The notes under the pieces are model-generated. The model was not told where the DNA came from. It saw only the letters and a program-made list of their open reading frames with translations, and did not search any database. The position numbers and the translations under genes were made by a program. A DNA stretch of 53,851 nt from Candidatus Aminicenantes bacterium RBG_19FT_COMBO_65_30 (GTDB taxonomy: Bacteria > Acidobacteriota > Aminicenantia > Aminicenantales > Saccharicenantaceae): positions 892-54,742 of the forward strand of contig MEYF01000018.1 of assembly GCA_001775755.1 (NCBI GenBank). The letters are read 5' to 3'. This document shows positions 27,923 to 37,393 of the stretch, piece after piece; position 1 is the first letter of the stretch, and every line of letters starts with the position of its first letter.

Positions 27923-28771
27923 TTATCTCGCCCTTTGGGCCCGGTAGAGCTTTTTCAGCATCAGGGCGTCCTCCTCGAGGTTCGGGCTCTCGCAGATGAC
28001 CATGCCCTCGACGCCCAGGTCGCGCAGGGCTTGGAGCCATTCGTCGTAGCGGAAATCCGTCTCCTCGAGGTTGAGGTGCTTGATCTCGCCCTTATCTCCG
28101 TAGTGGATGCCGGCGATGTGGATGTGGACGTTGCGCAGGGCCCGCGGCCCGAGCTTTCTCGCGACCTTGCTCAGGACCCGGTGGAAGTCCGTGTAGGAGT
28201 TGATCCTCCCCTCCCGGGCGTAGAGGTGAGAGAAATCGAGGCAGGGCTGGAGCCCGGCGACGTCGCGGCAGAGGGTCAGAACCTCGTCGAGCGACCCGAA
28301 CTGGGACCGCTTGCCCATCGTCTCGACCCGGAGGGTGACGGCCAGGCGCTCGGTCCGGACGATGGACTGGACCGCGCCCAGCTCTCTCTTGACGGCCTCG
28401 TAGGTCTTTTCCGCCGAATCCTTGCCGTAGAAAGCGGCGTGGAAAACGACGCTCGCCGCGCCGCAGGCGGCCCCGACCCGGGCGGTGTTGAGGAGGCGCT
28501 CCTGGCTCTGGAGGCGCTTGCCGGGGTCCTCGGAGTTGAGGTTGATGAAATAGGGGGCGTGGACGCTCAGCCGGACGCCCAGCGCCGCGGCCTTTTCGCG
28601 GACCTTGCGGGCCGTGTCGAAGCCCATCTTGACGCCCTTGACGAACTCGATCTCCAGGCAGTCGAGCCCGAGCGCCTTGATGCGCTCGATCGCGGCCAGG
28701 CTGGAGTCGTCGGCGGACGAGAGGGGGACGCCGGCCGTCCCGAAGTGGAGGCCCCTAGGCGCAATCGCCAT
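27923..28771 (-). CDS. TIM-barrel endonuclease IV / sugar phosphate isomerase-like protein
   Basis: [50 protein letters not shown]. Confidence 0.82.
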   Translation of the reverse strand: MAIAPRGLHFGTAGVPLSSADDSSLAAIERIKALGLDCLEIEFVKGVKMGFDTARKVREKAAALGVRLSVHAPYFINLNSEDPGKRLQSQERLLNTARVGAACGAASVVFHAAFYGKDSAEKTYEAVKRELGAVQSIVRTERLAVTLRVETMGKRSQFGSLDEVLTLCRDVAGLQPCLDFSHLYAREGRINSYTDFHRVLSKVARKLGPRALRNVHIHIAGIHYGDKGEIKHLNLEETDFRYDEWLQALRDLGVEGMVICESPNLEEDALMLKKLYRAQRAR

Positions 28772-30062
28772 CGGCCTTCCCTCCGGAGCCGAGGAATTCG
28801 CTGACGATCCGCATGGCGCAGAAATCCCCGCACATGGAGCAGGCCTTGGTGCGGGTTTTCCGCCTCTTCCGGACGGCCGCGAACTTCGCGGGGTCGATGG
28901 CCAATCGTCGCTGGGTCTCCCAATCGAGACGCTTCCGGGCCCGGGCGAGCGCGAGGTCGCGCTCGAGGGCGCCGGGAACGCCCTTGACGATGTCGGCCGC
29001 GTGGGCGGCGATCTTCGAGGCGATGAGCCCCTCGCGGACGTCGTCATCGCTGGGCAAGCCGAGGTGCTCGGCCGGAGTGACGTAGCAGAGGAAATCGGCG
29101 CCGGCCGCGGCGGCGACGGCCCCGCCGATGGCCGAGACGATGTGGTCGTAGCCGGGGGCGATGTCGGTGACCAGGGGGCCGAGGACATAGAACGGCGCGG
29201 CGTGGCAGACCCGCTTCTGGAGGCGCACGTTCATCTCGACCTGGTCGAGCGGGACGTGGCCCGGGCCCTCGACCATGACCTGGACCCCGGCCTCCAAAGC
29301 GCGCTTGACGAGCTCGCCGAGCGTCAGGAGTTCCTCGATCTGGGGGCGGTCGGTGGCGTCCAGGATCGAGCCGGGACGGAGGCCGTCGCCCAGGCTGAGG
29401 GTGACGTCGAAGCGCCGGGCGATCTCGAGCAGGCGGTCGAACCGGGCGTAGAAGGGGTTTTCCTTTTCGTTGTGGAGCATCCAGGCGAGGTGGAAGGCGC
29501 CTCCCCGGGAGACGACGTCGGCGACACGGCCCTGCTTTTTCAGGCGGTCGATGGCCTTCAGGGTTAGCCCGCTGTGGACGGTCATGAAGTCGACGCCCTC
29601 GCGGGCCTGGGATTCGACGGCCTCGAAAAGGTCCTCTTCGGCCATATCGACGATGGTCGCCCGGCGGTCGATGGCCTTGACCGCCGCCTGGTAGATGGGC
29701 ACGGTTCCCAGCGGGACCGGCGTCCGGGCGAGAATGGCCTTGCGGATCTTGCGCAGGTCGCCGCCCGTGCTCAGGTCCATCAGGGTGTCCGCCCCGTGCT
29801 GGAGGCTGATCATGACTTTGCGCAATTCGTCGGCGAGCCTCGGGAAGTCGCGCGAAGTGCCGATGTTGACGTTGACCTTGGTCCGGAGGCCCTGGCCGAT
29901 GCCGGCGGGACGGGCGGGGGAGTGGTTCGGATTGAAGGGGATGACGGCGAGGCCGCGGCCGACGAGCCCGGCCAGCATGTCCGCGGCCATGCCCTCGGCC
30001 GCGGCGACCTTTCTCAAGACAGGAGTGAGGACACCTTTCCTTGCTTTTTCCGTCTGCGTCAT
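28755..30062 (-). CDS. thiC: phosphomethylpyrimidine synthase ThiC
   Basis: [22 protein letters not shown]-terminal [10 protein letters not shown] cluster motif. Confidence 0.95.
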   Translation of the reverse strand: MTQTEKARKGVLTPVLRKVAAAEGMAADMLAGLVGRGLAVIPFNPNHSPARPAGIGQGLRTKVNVNIGTSRDFPRLADELRKVMISLQHGADTLMDLSTGGDLRKIRKAILARTPVPLGTVPIYQAAVKAIDRRATIVDMAEEDLFEAVESQAREGVDFMTVHSGLTLKAIDRLKKQGRVADVVSRGGAFHLAWMLHNEKENPFYARFDRLLEIARRFDVTLSLGDGLRPGSILDATDRPQIEELLTLGELVKRALEAGVQVMVEGPGHVPLDQVEMNVRLQKRVCHAAPFYVLGPLVTDIAPGYDHIVSAIGGAVAAAAGADFLCYVTPAEHLGLPSDDDVREGLIASKIAAHAADIVKGVPGALERDLALARARKRLDWETQRRLAIDPAKFAAVRKRRKTRTKACSMCGDFCAMRIVSEFLGSGGKADGDCA

Positions 30063-30097
30063 GATGGGTCGATCCCGCGCGAAAGAATGGAATATAG

Positions 30098-30126
30098 AGT
30101 ATAGAGGAGGGGCCGGGGGCTGTCAA
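30098..30126 (-). promoter_or_regulatory. sigma70-type promoter of thiC
   Basis: Reverse strand TTGACA (30126-30121), 17 bp, TATACT (30103-30098). Confidence 0.7.
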
Positions 30127-30224
30127 GAAAGCGGCGGGCGGACCCGGGGCGACCTCGTCCGCCGCTTCGCCAGGAAAAAAATCTCGTGGTCCTATGGAGA
30201 ACTCGTGAAGTCCATGATATCCTG

Positions 30225-30707
30225 ATGGCCGAGATGTCCTCCTGGAAGAAGTTCGCCGTCTACGGCCTGCCGCCGCTCCTCTGGATGGCCTTTATTTTCC
30301 CGTTGGGAAACCCGGCCCTGGGCTCGAGCCGCATCTTCGAGGTCTTCGCCGACGTCTTTAGATGGTTCGCGCCGCACGCTTCCGCCCGGACCCTCGGCCT
30401 GGTCTACATCGTTTTTCGTAAGACCCTCCACTTCATCGAGTACGGTTTCCTGGCCTTCCTTCTCTACCGGGCCTTCCGCGCCGGACGAGGCCCGACTTGG
30501 TCCAAGCCGAAGGCGCTCCAGGCGGCCTCCATAGCCATCGCCTACGGTTTCCTCGATGAACTTCTCCAGTCCTTCGTCCCGAATCGGTTCGGCAGTCCGT
30601 TCGACTGGGCCGTGGACACCGCCGGGATCCTGGCCGCCATCGCCGCCATCGCCTGGGCGGGTTCGAGGCGGGACACGGGTCCGGACGGCTCCGCGCCCTT
30701 TTCCTAA
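30225..30707 (+). CDS. VanZ family protein
   Basis: HFIEYGFLAFLLYRAF and DELLQSFVPNRFGSPFDWAVDTAG motifs. Confidence 0.88.
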   Translation: MAEMSSWKKFAVYGLPPLLWMAFIFPLGNPALGSSRIFEVFADVFRWFAPHASARTLGLVYIVFRKTLHFIEYGFLAFLLYRAFRAGRGPTWSKPKALQAASIAIAYGFLDELLQSFVPNRFGSPFDWAVDTAGILAAIAAIAWAGSRRDTGPDGSAPFS

Positions 30708-30820
30708 AGAGGCCGTTCGACATCACCCCGTCGTCCCTCGGTCTCCTGCTCTCCGCGCCCTCTTCCCTTGTTTTCTCGTGAACCGTAATCTGCTAATATG
30801 GGGAAGAAGGTTCGACCGCC

Positions 30821-31420
30821 ATGAAAAAAACGGCTCTGCTGACGTTTGCGATCATCGTGACCATGGCCACGGTCGCGACACGTTCGCCCGCCCGGACCGG
30901 AGCCGGCGGCCAGGTCAGCTCCGAGGTCCGGGCCAGGGCGGCCGGGATCTTCACCGCCCTTGACAAGATCGAGGCGGAACAGGGACGGCCCGGACCGGCG
31001 CCGGGTTCCCGGAGCCTGACCTTCACCGAAGCCGAGCTCAACGCCTACGCCGCCTGCCGGCTCGATGCCGAGAGCGGGCCTTACGTCAAGGCCGCGGAGT
31101 TCAAGCTTCTCGCCGGCGACAAGTTCGAGGGGCGCATCACCATCGACCTCGGCAAGCCCCGAGTTTCGGGCATCCTGCCGCAGAAGCAGGACCTGCTCTT
31201 CGCGGCCCGCAGCGAGACCCGGGACGGGAAGATCAGGATCAACATCGACAGCCTTTTCCTCGGCACCCAGCCGATCGCGCCGGCCTTCGTCGACGTCATC
31301 ATCGACGTCGTCGCCCGCCTGCAGGGGGTCGAGCCGGCGAGCCTCAAGGACTGGTACGACCTTCCGCCCGGGGTCCTTCGGCTCGAGACGCGGCCGGGCC
31401 GCGTCGTCGTCATCTACTGA
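30821..31420 (+). CDS. secreted hypothetical protein
   Basis: Signal peptide; SLTFTEAELNAYAACRL; no recognised family. Confidence 0.65.
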   Translation: MKKTALLTFAIIVTMATVATRSPARTGAGGQVSSEVRARAAGIFTALDKIEAEQGRPGPAPGSRSLTFTEAELNAYAACRLDAESGPYVKAAEFKLLAGDKFEGRITIDLGKPRVSGILPQKQDLLFAARSETRDGKIRINIDSLFLGTQPIAPAFVDVIIDVVARLQGVEPASLKDWYDLPPGVLRLETRPGRVVVIY

Positions 31421-31449
31421 ACGGACAAAGGGAAGAGGAGGGGGAGAGA

Positions 31450-32103
31450 ATGATCCGGGTCATCAGCGGCATTTACAAGGGCAGGCGCCTGAAGCTCGTG
31501 CCCAGCCCCTTGGTCAGGCCGATGCAGGACAAGGTCAAGGGCGCGCTCTTCAGCATCGTCGGCGACCGGATCAAGGGGAGCGTCTGCCTCGACGGCTTCT
31601 CGGGGACGGGTTCGGTCGGCCTCGAGGCCTTGAGCCGCGGCGCCGGCCGGGTCGTCTTCGTCGACGAGTTCTACCCTTCGGTCAAGGTCATCCGGCTGAA
31701 CGTCGCCAAGTGCGGGGCCGAGGAGAAGTCGGTCGTCCTCCACCGGGAGTTCAACCGGGCGGTCATCGACCTGGCCAAGAAAGGCGTCCGCTTCGACATC
31801 ATCTTCCTCGACCCGCCCTACCGGCTCCTCGAGGAGCGGAACCCGCTCAGGGTCATCCGCAAGCGGGACCTTCTCAAGCCGGGCGGCCTCATCGTCCTCC
31901 GCCACTACTTCAAGATCAAGCCCAAGCTCGGGGACTTCAAGCTCGAGCGCCGGGTAGCTCTCGGCGACGACGTCCTCGCCCTGTTCGTTCCGGAGGCCGC
32001 GGCCGCGGCCGGCGAGGCCGGGCCCGCCGACGCCGAAACCGCGGCGAAACGGCCGAAGACGGGCTTGCCCCGCGCGCCGCGTTCCCTTAAAATGAGACCA
32101 TGA
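31450..32103 (+). CDS. rsmD: 16S rRNA (guanine(966)-N(2))-methyltransferase RsmD
   Basis: MIRVISGIYKGRRLK, DGFSGTGSVGLEALSRGA, FLDPPY. Confidence 0.92.
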   Translation: MIRVISGIYKGRRLKLVPSPLVRPMQDKVKGALFSIVGDRIKGSVCLDGFSGTGSVGLEALSRGAGRVVFVDEFYPSVKVIRLNVAKCGAEEKSVVLHREFNRAVIDLAKKGVRFDIIFLDPPYRLLEERNPLRVIRKRDLLKPGGLIVLRHYFKIKPKLGDFKLERRVALGDDVLALFVPEAAAAAGEAGPADAETAAKRPKTGLPRAPRSLKMRP

Positions 32104-32972
32104 AAAAAACCGGGAGCGCGGCGGCCCCGTTCTGGAAAGAGGCGCCGCTCGTCGACGAGCGCGAGATCTTCACCGAGTTGGCCGCAAAGAAAGGCAGCTC
32201 CCTCTTCCTCGGCCGCTACTCTCTCAACGAGGTCCTGGCCGTCCTCAACAAGAAGGGGTTCCTCAAGGAGGCCCGCAAGCGCTTCCTCTGGCCGCTCGCC
32301 TACGAGCTCGATTCGTCCGCTTACCCCCTCCAGAGGCTCCAGATCTACCTGCGCGAGCCGGGGCCGGAGAACCTCATCGTCGACGTCAAGGTCAAGGAGA
32401 CCGAGTTCGTCCCCAAGGAGACGGCGGAGGGCCTGCCGCTCCTGCCGCCGCAAAAGGCCCTGGCCTTCGAATGGCTGACCCTCCAGAACCCCCTTGTCAA
32501 GCCCGGCGAGCCGTTCGCGCCCCTGCCCGGCCAGACGCGTCCCGGACTGAGGTTGCGGGCGAAGATCATGGACCTGTTCCTCTACCTCGCCCGGCTGATC
32601 CACAAGGACTGCCTCCTGGCCTTCCCGGCCTACTTCCACAACGCCGTCCTTTTTTCGCGGTACTTCCACTTCTGGAATCCGCGCAAGGAAGCCGAGGTCC
32701 TGGCCATCCGCCGGACCTTCAGCCACATGCCGTTCCGACAGCTGGCCTGGGTCGTCCACCTGAACTGCCTGAGGCGGGAGGACGGCACGGTCTACGAATG
32801 GGCGGCCGAGGAACAGCTCTATCCCATGACCCGCCCCCTCAAGGACTACTTCGATTCCCGGCGGTACAAGGACGTCGTGAGAACGGGCCGGAAAAATCCC
32901 GTTTTTTCCGTCGATTGGGCCGAATTCGAGAGGAGATCCACCGACATCCCCGCGTTTTGCGGCGGCCCTTAG
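32100..32972 (+). CDS. conserved hypothetical protein
   Basis: 290-aa ORF coupled to rsmD (ATGA overlap); no recognised domain. Confidence 0.65.
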   Translation: MKKTGSAAAPFWKEAPLVDEREIFTELAAKKGSSLFLGRYSLNEVLAVLNKKGFLKEARKRFLWPLAYELDSSAYPLQRLQIYLREPGPENLIVDVKVKETEFVPKETAEGLPLLPPQKALAFEWLTLQNPLVKPGEPFAPLPGQTRPGLRLRAKIMDLFLYLARLIHKDCLLAFPAYFHNAVLFSRYFHFWNPRKEAEVLAIRRTFSHMPFRQLAWVVHLNCLRREDGTVYEWAAEEQLYPMTRPLKDYFDSRRYKDVVRTGRKNPVFSVDWAEFERRSTDIPAFCGGP

Positions 32973-33008
32973 AATCTGCTATAATACCGCGCTCAAGGAG
33001 ATCGTCCC

Positions 33009-33287
33009 ATGAAGAAAGACGTCCACCCCGAATACCAGGAATGCGTCGTGACCTGCGCCTGCGGCAGCACGTTCAAGACGAGGTCCACGAAGAAGGAGAT
33101 CCGGGTGGAGATCTGCTCCCAGTGCCATCCGTTCTTCACCGGCAAGCAGAAGTTCATCGACAGCGCCGGCCGGGTCGAGAAGTTCAAGAAGAAATTCGGC
33201 GACGCCAAGGACTTCAAGACGGCCAAGGACGTCAAGACCGCCAGGGACGTCAAGAGCCTCGCGAAGACTAAAAAATCGTCTCGATGA
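33009..33287 (+). CDS. rpmE: 50S ribosomal protein L31
   Basis: [48 protein letters not shown]. Confidence 0.95.
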   Translation: MKKDVHPEYQECVVTCACGSTFKTRSTKKEIRVEICSQCHPFFTGKQKFIDSAGRVEKFKKKFGDAKDFKTAKDVKTARDVKSLAKTKKSSR

Positions 33288-34387
33288 TCCAGGAACTACA
33301 GGCGATCGAAGACAAGTATCGCCGGCTGACGGCAGCGCTTTCCGACCCCGCGATCGCCGCCAACCCCCAGAAGATCCGCGCCCTGGCCAAGGAACGGGCC
33401 GAGCTCGAGCCCGCCTTCCGGAAGTATGAAGAGTACAAGCGCGTCCGCAAGGACCGCGAGGAGGCCCGCCGCCTCCTGGCCGATCCCAAGACGGAGCCGG
33501 AGCTCCGGCGCATGGCCGAGGGCGAGACCGAGGAGCTCGAGACGAGGGAGAAAGCCCTCGTCGACGAGCTCCGGACCATGCTCCTGCCCAAGGACCCCAA
33601 CGACGAGAAGAACGTCATCCTCGAGATCCGGGCCGGGGCGGGAGGGGACGAAGCGTCGCTGTTTGCCCAGGACCTTTTCCGGATGTACTCGCGGTTCGCC
33701 GAAAAAAAGGGCTGGAAGCTCGAGGTCGTCGACACGAGTTTCTCGCCGATCGGCGGCCTCAAGGAAGCGATCGGCAACATCCGCGGCAAGGGCGCCTACT
33801 CGCTCCTCAAGTACGAGAGCGGCGTCCACCGCGTCCAGCGCGTGCCCAAGACCGAGGCCTCCGGCCGCATCCACACCTCGACGGCGACCGTGGCCGTCCT
33901 GCCGGAGGTCGACGAGATCGAACTCAGGATCGACCCCAAGGACCTCAAGATCGAAGCCTTCGGCTCGTCCGGCCCGGGCGGACAGAGCGTCAACCGGAAT
34001 TACACCGCGATCCGCGTCACCCACAAGCCGTCGGGCCTCGTCGTCTCCTGCCAGGACGAGAAATCCCAGCACCGGAACAAGGAGAGGGCCCTGCGGGTCC
34101 TGCGCGCCCGGCTCATGGACATCGCCCAGCGGGAACAGCAGGCCGAGATCGCCCAGAACAGGCGGTCCCAGGTCGGAACGGGGGAGAGGAGCGAGAAGAT
34201 CCGGACCTACAACTTCCCCCAGTCGCGGATCACCGACCACCGGCTGAATGAGAACTTCCACAACATGGAGGGCATCCTCGCCGGCGACCTGGACGACATC
34301 CTGGCCAGGCTCGTCCTCCAGTCCCAGGCCCAGGCGTTGGGCGAGATGCCGCGCGACTCCGGCCAGGCCAAGGACGTTGGAATCTAA
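33284..34387 (+). CDS. prfA: peptide chain release factor 1
   Basis: [24 protein letters not shown] motif; order rpmE-prfA-prmC. Confidence 0.96.
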   Translation: MIQELQAIEDKYRRLTAALSDPAIAANPQKIRALAKERAELEPAFRKYEEYKRVRKDREEARRLLADPKTEPELRRMAEGETEELETREKALVDELRTMLLPKDPNDEKNVILEIRAGAGGDEASLFAQDLFRMYSRFAEKKGWKLEVVDTSFSPIGGLKEAIGNIRGKGAYSLLKYESGVHRVQRVPKTEASGRIHTSTATVAVLPEVDEIELRIDPKDLKIEAFGSSGPGGQSVNRNYTAIRVTHKPSGLVVSCQDEKSQHRNKERALRVLRARLMDIAQREQQAEIAQNRRSQVGTGERSEKIRTYNFPQSRITDHRLNENFHNMEGILAGDLDDILARLVLQSQAQALGEMPRDSGQAKDVGI

Positions 34388-35225
34388 GAAAACCCTCGGC
34401 GAGCTCTACCGGAACGGGATCGCCCTTTTAGGCGACCGGCCCCAGGCCGTTCTCGAAGCCAAGGTCCTCCTTCTCCGGGCCGCGGCCGTCACGGAGGCAC
34501 GGTTCCTCGCCGCCCCCGACAAACCGTGCTCCTCGAAAGCGGAGGCCTTTTTCCTGAGGCTCGTCGGGAGGCGGCTCGACGGCGTGCCGCTGGCCTATCT
34601 CACCGGCAAGAAGGAATTCTGGTCCATCCCGTTCGAGGTTTCGCCGTCCGTCCTGGTGCCGAGGCCGGAGACCGAGGTCCTCGTCGAAAAAGTCCTCGGG
34701 CTGGCGACGCGGGAGGACGAGTCCATCCTCGACGTCGGCACGGGCAGCGGCTGCATCGCCGTCGCCCTGGCCAAGGAGCTGCCGCGGGCCCGCATCCAGG
34801 CCGTGGACATTTCGGAACGGGCGTTGCGCGTCGCCCGGCGGAACGCTGCGCTCCATAAGGCCGGGCATATCCAATTCCACAGATGCAGCCTCTTCTCGGC
34901 CTTCCGCGGGACGGGCGTCCGCTTCGATTTCATCGTGTCCAACCCGCCGTACATTTCGCGGGGCGAGTGGGACGGGCTGCCGCCCGAGGTCCGGGACTTC
35001 GAGCCGCGGCGGGCCCTCCTCGCCGGGGAGTCCGGGCTGGAGCTGATCGAGCGGCTGATCCGCCGGGCCGGGACGTTCTTGAGGCCGGGCGGCTACCTCA
35101 TCTTCGAGATCGGAGACGGCCAGCGCGACAGGGTCCTTTCCCTATTCGGCAAACGTTGGACCGAGATCGAGACGGCCTGGGACCTGGCCGGCCAGCCTCG
35201 CGTTATTACGGCCCGTCGGGCCTGA
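34377..35225 (+). CDS. prmC: peptide chain release factor N(5)-glutamine methyltransferase
   Basis: YLTGKKEFWS, VPRPETEVLVE, DVGTGSGCIAVALAKE, SNPPYI; TTG start proposed. Confidence 0.93.
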   Translation: MESKKTLGELYRNGIALLGDRPQAVLEAKVLLLRAAAVTEARFLAAPDKPCSSKAEAFFLRLVGRRLDGVPLAYLTGKKEFWSIPFEVSPSVLVPRPETEVLVEKVLGLATREDESILDVGTGSGCIAVALAKELPRARIQAVDISERALRVARRNAALHKAGHIQFHRCSLFSAFRGTGVRFDFIVSNPPYISRGEWDGLPPEVRDFEPRRALLAGESGLELIERLIRRAGTFLRPGGYLIFEIGDGQRDRVLSLFGKRWTEIETAWDLAGQPRVITARRA

Positions 35226-35308
35226 AACGGTCAGGAACCGGCGGGCAGGCATGATGGGCAGAGGGCGAAAAATATCCCAATGTTGCGGGCCATAGTTATG
35301 GGAATGGA

Positions 35309-37393
35309 CTACTTCTTGATCCGGTCGAGGTTCTCCCTGACACGATCCTGCTGAGGATTGATAGCCAGGGATTTTTCCCAAGCGGTCCGGGCCTCTTCGA
35401 GATCCCCCAGCTCGAATGCGCACTGGCCGATGGAGTTCAGGATATCCAGCCTCATCCCGGCCCGGTCAAGGTAAGTCCGGTAATAAAGGATGGCCTCCCG
35501 GTACTGTCCCAGGGCTTGACTGCAGGTCCCCAGGAGGGCCAGGACCTCGTGTTTTTCTCCCGTCGCTTTGGAAAAGGGGCTGAGGACGTCTTTGGCCCTC
35601 GCGTACTCCTCGCTCCGAACCAGCCATTCGGAATAAGCCAGGGCGTAATCCAGCATATTGGGATTCGCGCGGTAAGCCTTGGCCAGGAGCTCGCCGCCGC
35701 CATCCCGATCGCCCGCCTTCACGAGCTGGCCGCCCGCGAGATAGGCATACATGGCGTTGTCGGCCGGCGGCATGACCTTGGCCACGACCCAGGGCCTCGG
35801 GATCTCCGCGAGAGGCGAGACCACGAAATCCGCGTCGGCGGTGACCGCCGTCCGGGCTTGCGCGTCGCGGAGGGTCACCCGAAGCTTGTAGTAATCGGGG
35901 GGGAAAGTCCGCAGGGGGAATTCCTGAACGACATCCATCGCCGGCAGGTCCTTGAGCGGGACCTCGCTCCGCAGGAACTCCCGGCCTTGCCGCTCAAAAA
36001 CGAACTCCGCGCGTCCCGTCCTCCGCAGATCGTCGGGCATGGCGAAGACTTGGAAGAAAACGGCCAGGGTTTCCCCTGAGGCGAAGGTTCGGCCCGGCTG
36101 GCAGGAGATCTGGATGTCGCCGGCGCGAAAAGGCTTGACCTGGCGCGGCGCGGCGGGCAATCGCTTCGCCCGATAGCCCAGCAGGAGAGGGCTCATCCCA
36201 AACTCGGCGGGCCGGGCGCCGGGCACGGCGATCCGTTTTTCGAAGGACGCGAACTCCTTGGAGACGGTGTTTTTCAGGAGGAGGCTGAAGTTGTATTCCC
36301 CCGAGACCAGGGGAATAGCATCCTCGATGAGGATGCCCGTCTTCCGGACGTCCTCGATCTGGCCTTCGCCGAAATCCAGCGGGAAGGTCTTGTCGTACTG
36401 GAAGATGACGCGGCCGTCCGAGGCCGTGACGATCCCGTTGAGCGCGAAGTTGACGCTGGCCTTCCCGTCGTGGGACAAGAGCGACAGTTTCGCCGGCTGG
36501 ACCGCATAATGGACGAAGAAGAGGCCGGAGTCGTCCCGGATGATCGAGACCAAGCTGTCACTATCGATGTAGTTGGCCGTGTAATCGATCTCGATGACAT
36601 CCTTGAACCTAAGCAGGGCCTCGGCGTACCCGGGATCAACGGCTTTTTCAGGGAGGCCGTGGACGCGGCCGATCAACATGTCGGAGGCCAGGGACGGCTG
36701 GCCGAGGGGAAGTCCCTCCCCGGGAATGAGGGAAAGGGAGACCTCGGCCAGACGGGCGTTGAATTTGCGGAGCTGTTCGTAGGCGGCCGAGAGGCTTGTC
36801 GGGTCGCCGCGGAAGTTGACGAGGAGACTCGCGGGGCCGTCCTGGGCCGGGCTGTAGAGGACGTATTCCCCCGCGCCTTTCCGCTTGAAGAAGACGATGT
36901 CGAAATGAGACGGCAGGCCGAGTTCCGGCCGGCCGGCATAGGACCAGATCAACGTCGGGTAGACATAAGATTCCCCTTCGAACCGGCTGATATCCAGGGG
37001 AGGTCCGAGGATGACGTAGATCCTCCCGCGGTCGGTCATCCAGCCGGGCCGGGTCGTGTCGCGCGAGAAGAACTCGTCGGCATAGGCGATCCTCTTGTAG
37101 TGCTCTTCCTTGGTCTCGTTCGCCGGCGTTCCCGGCGTGGGATCCCGCTGCTTCCAGAAGGCGTCGATGAAGATGTCCCGCTCCCGGTCGTTCCCGAGCC
37201 GGAGGAAGACGTCGCGCTCCCTGGCGCTGATGATGTAGACAACCTCTTTTTCCAGCCATTCCCGGAACCGCTGAGGAAGGTTTTTCAGGGCCGCCCGGGT
37301 CTGCCCTGAGGTCGAGACCGGGACCGCGATCCATAGGAGGACGAGGGCGAGCAACGATAGGATACCGGTTCTTCTCTTGGACCTAGGACTCAT
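35309..37393 (-). CDS. GWxTD domain-containing protein
   Basis: PGWMTDRGRIYVILGPP signature; C-terminal TPR. Confidence 0.88.
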   Translation of the reverse strand: MSPRSKRRTGILSLLALVLLWIAVPVSTSGQTRAALKNLPQRFREWLEKEVVYIISARERDVFLRLGNDRERDIFIDAFWKQRDPTPGTPANETKEEHYKRIAYADEFFSRDTTRPGWMTDRGRIYVILGPPLDISRFEGESYVYPTLIWSYAGRPELGLPSHFDIVFFKRKGAGEYVLYSPAQDGPASLLVNFRGDPTSLSAAYEQLRKFNARLAEVSLSLIPGEGLPLGQPSLASDMLIGRVHGLPEKAVDPGYAEALLRFKDVIEIDYTANYIDSDSLVSIIRDDSGLFFVHYAVQPAKLSLLSHDGKASVNFALNGIVTASDGRVIFQYDKTFPLDFGEGQIEDVRKTGILIEDAIPLVSGEYNFSLLLKNTVSKEFASFEKRIAVPGARPAEFGMSPLLLGYRAKRLPAAPRQVKPFRAGDIQISCQPGRTFASGETLAVFFQVFAMPDDLRRTGRAEFVFERQGREFLRSEVPLKDLPAMDVVQEFPLRTFPPDYYKLRVTLRDAQARTAVTADADFVVSPLAEIPRPWVVAKVMPPADNAMYAYLAGGQLVKAGDRDGGGELLAKAYRANPNMLDYALAYSEWLVRSEEYARAKDVLSPFSKATGEKHEVLALLGTCSQALGQYREAILYYRTYLDRAGMRLDILNSIGQCAFELGDLEEARTAWEKSLAINPQQDRVRENLDRIKK

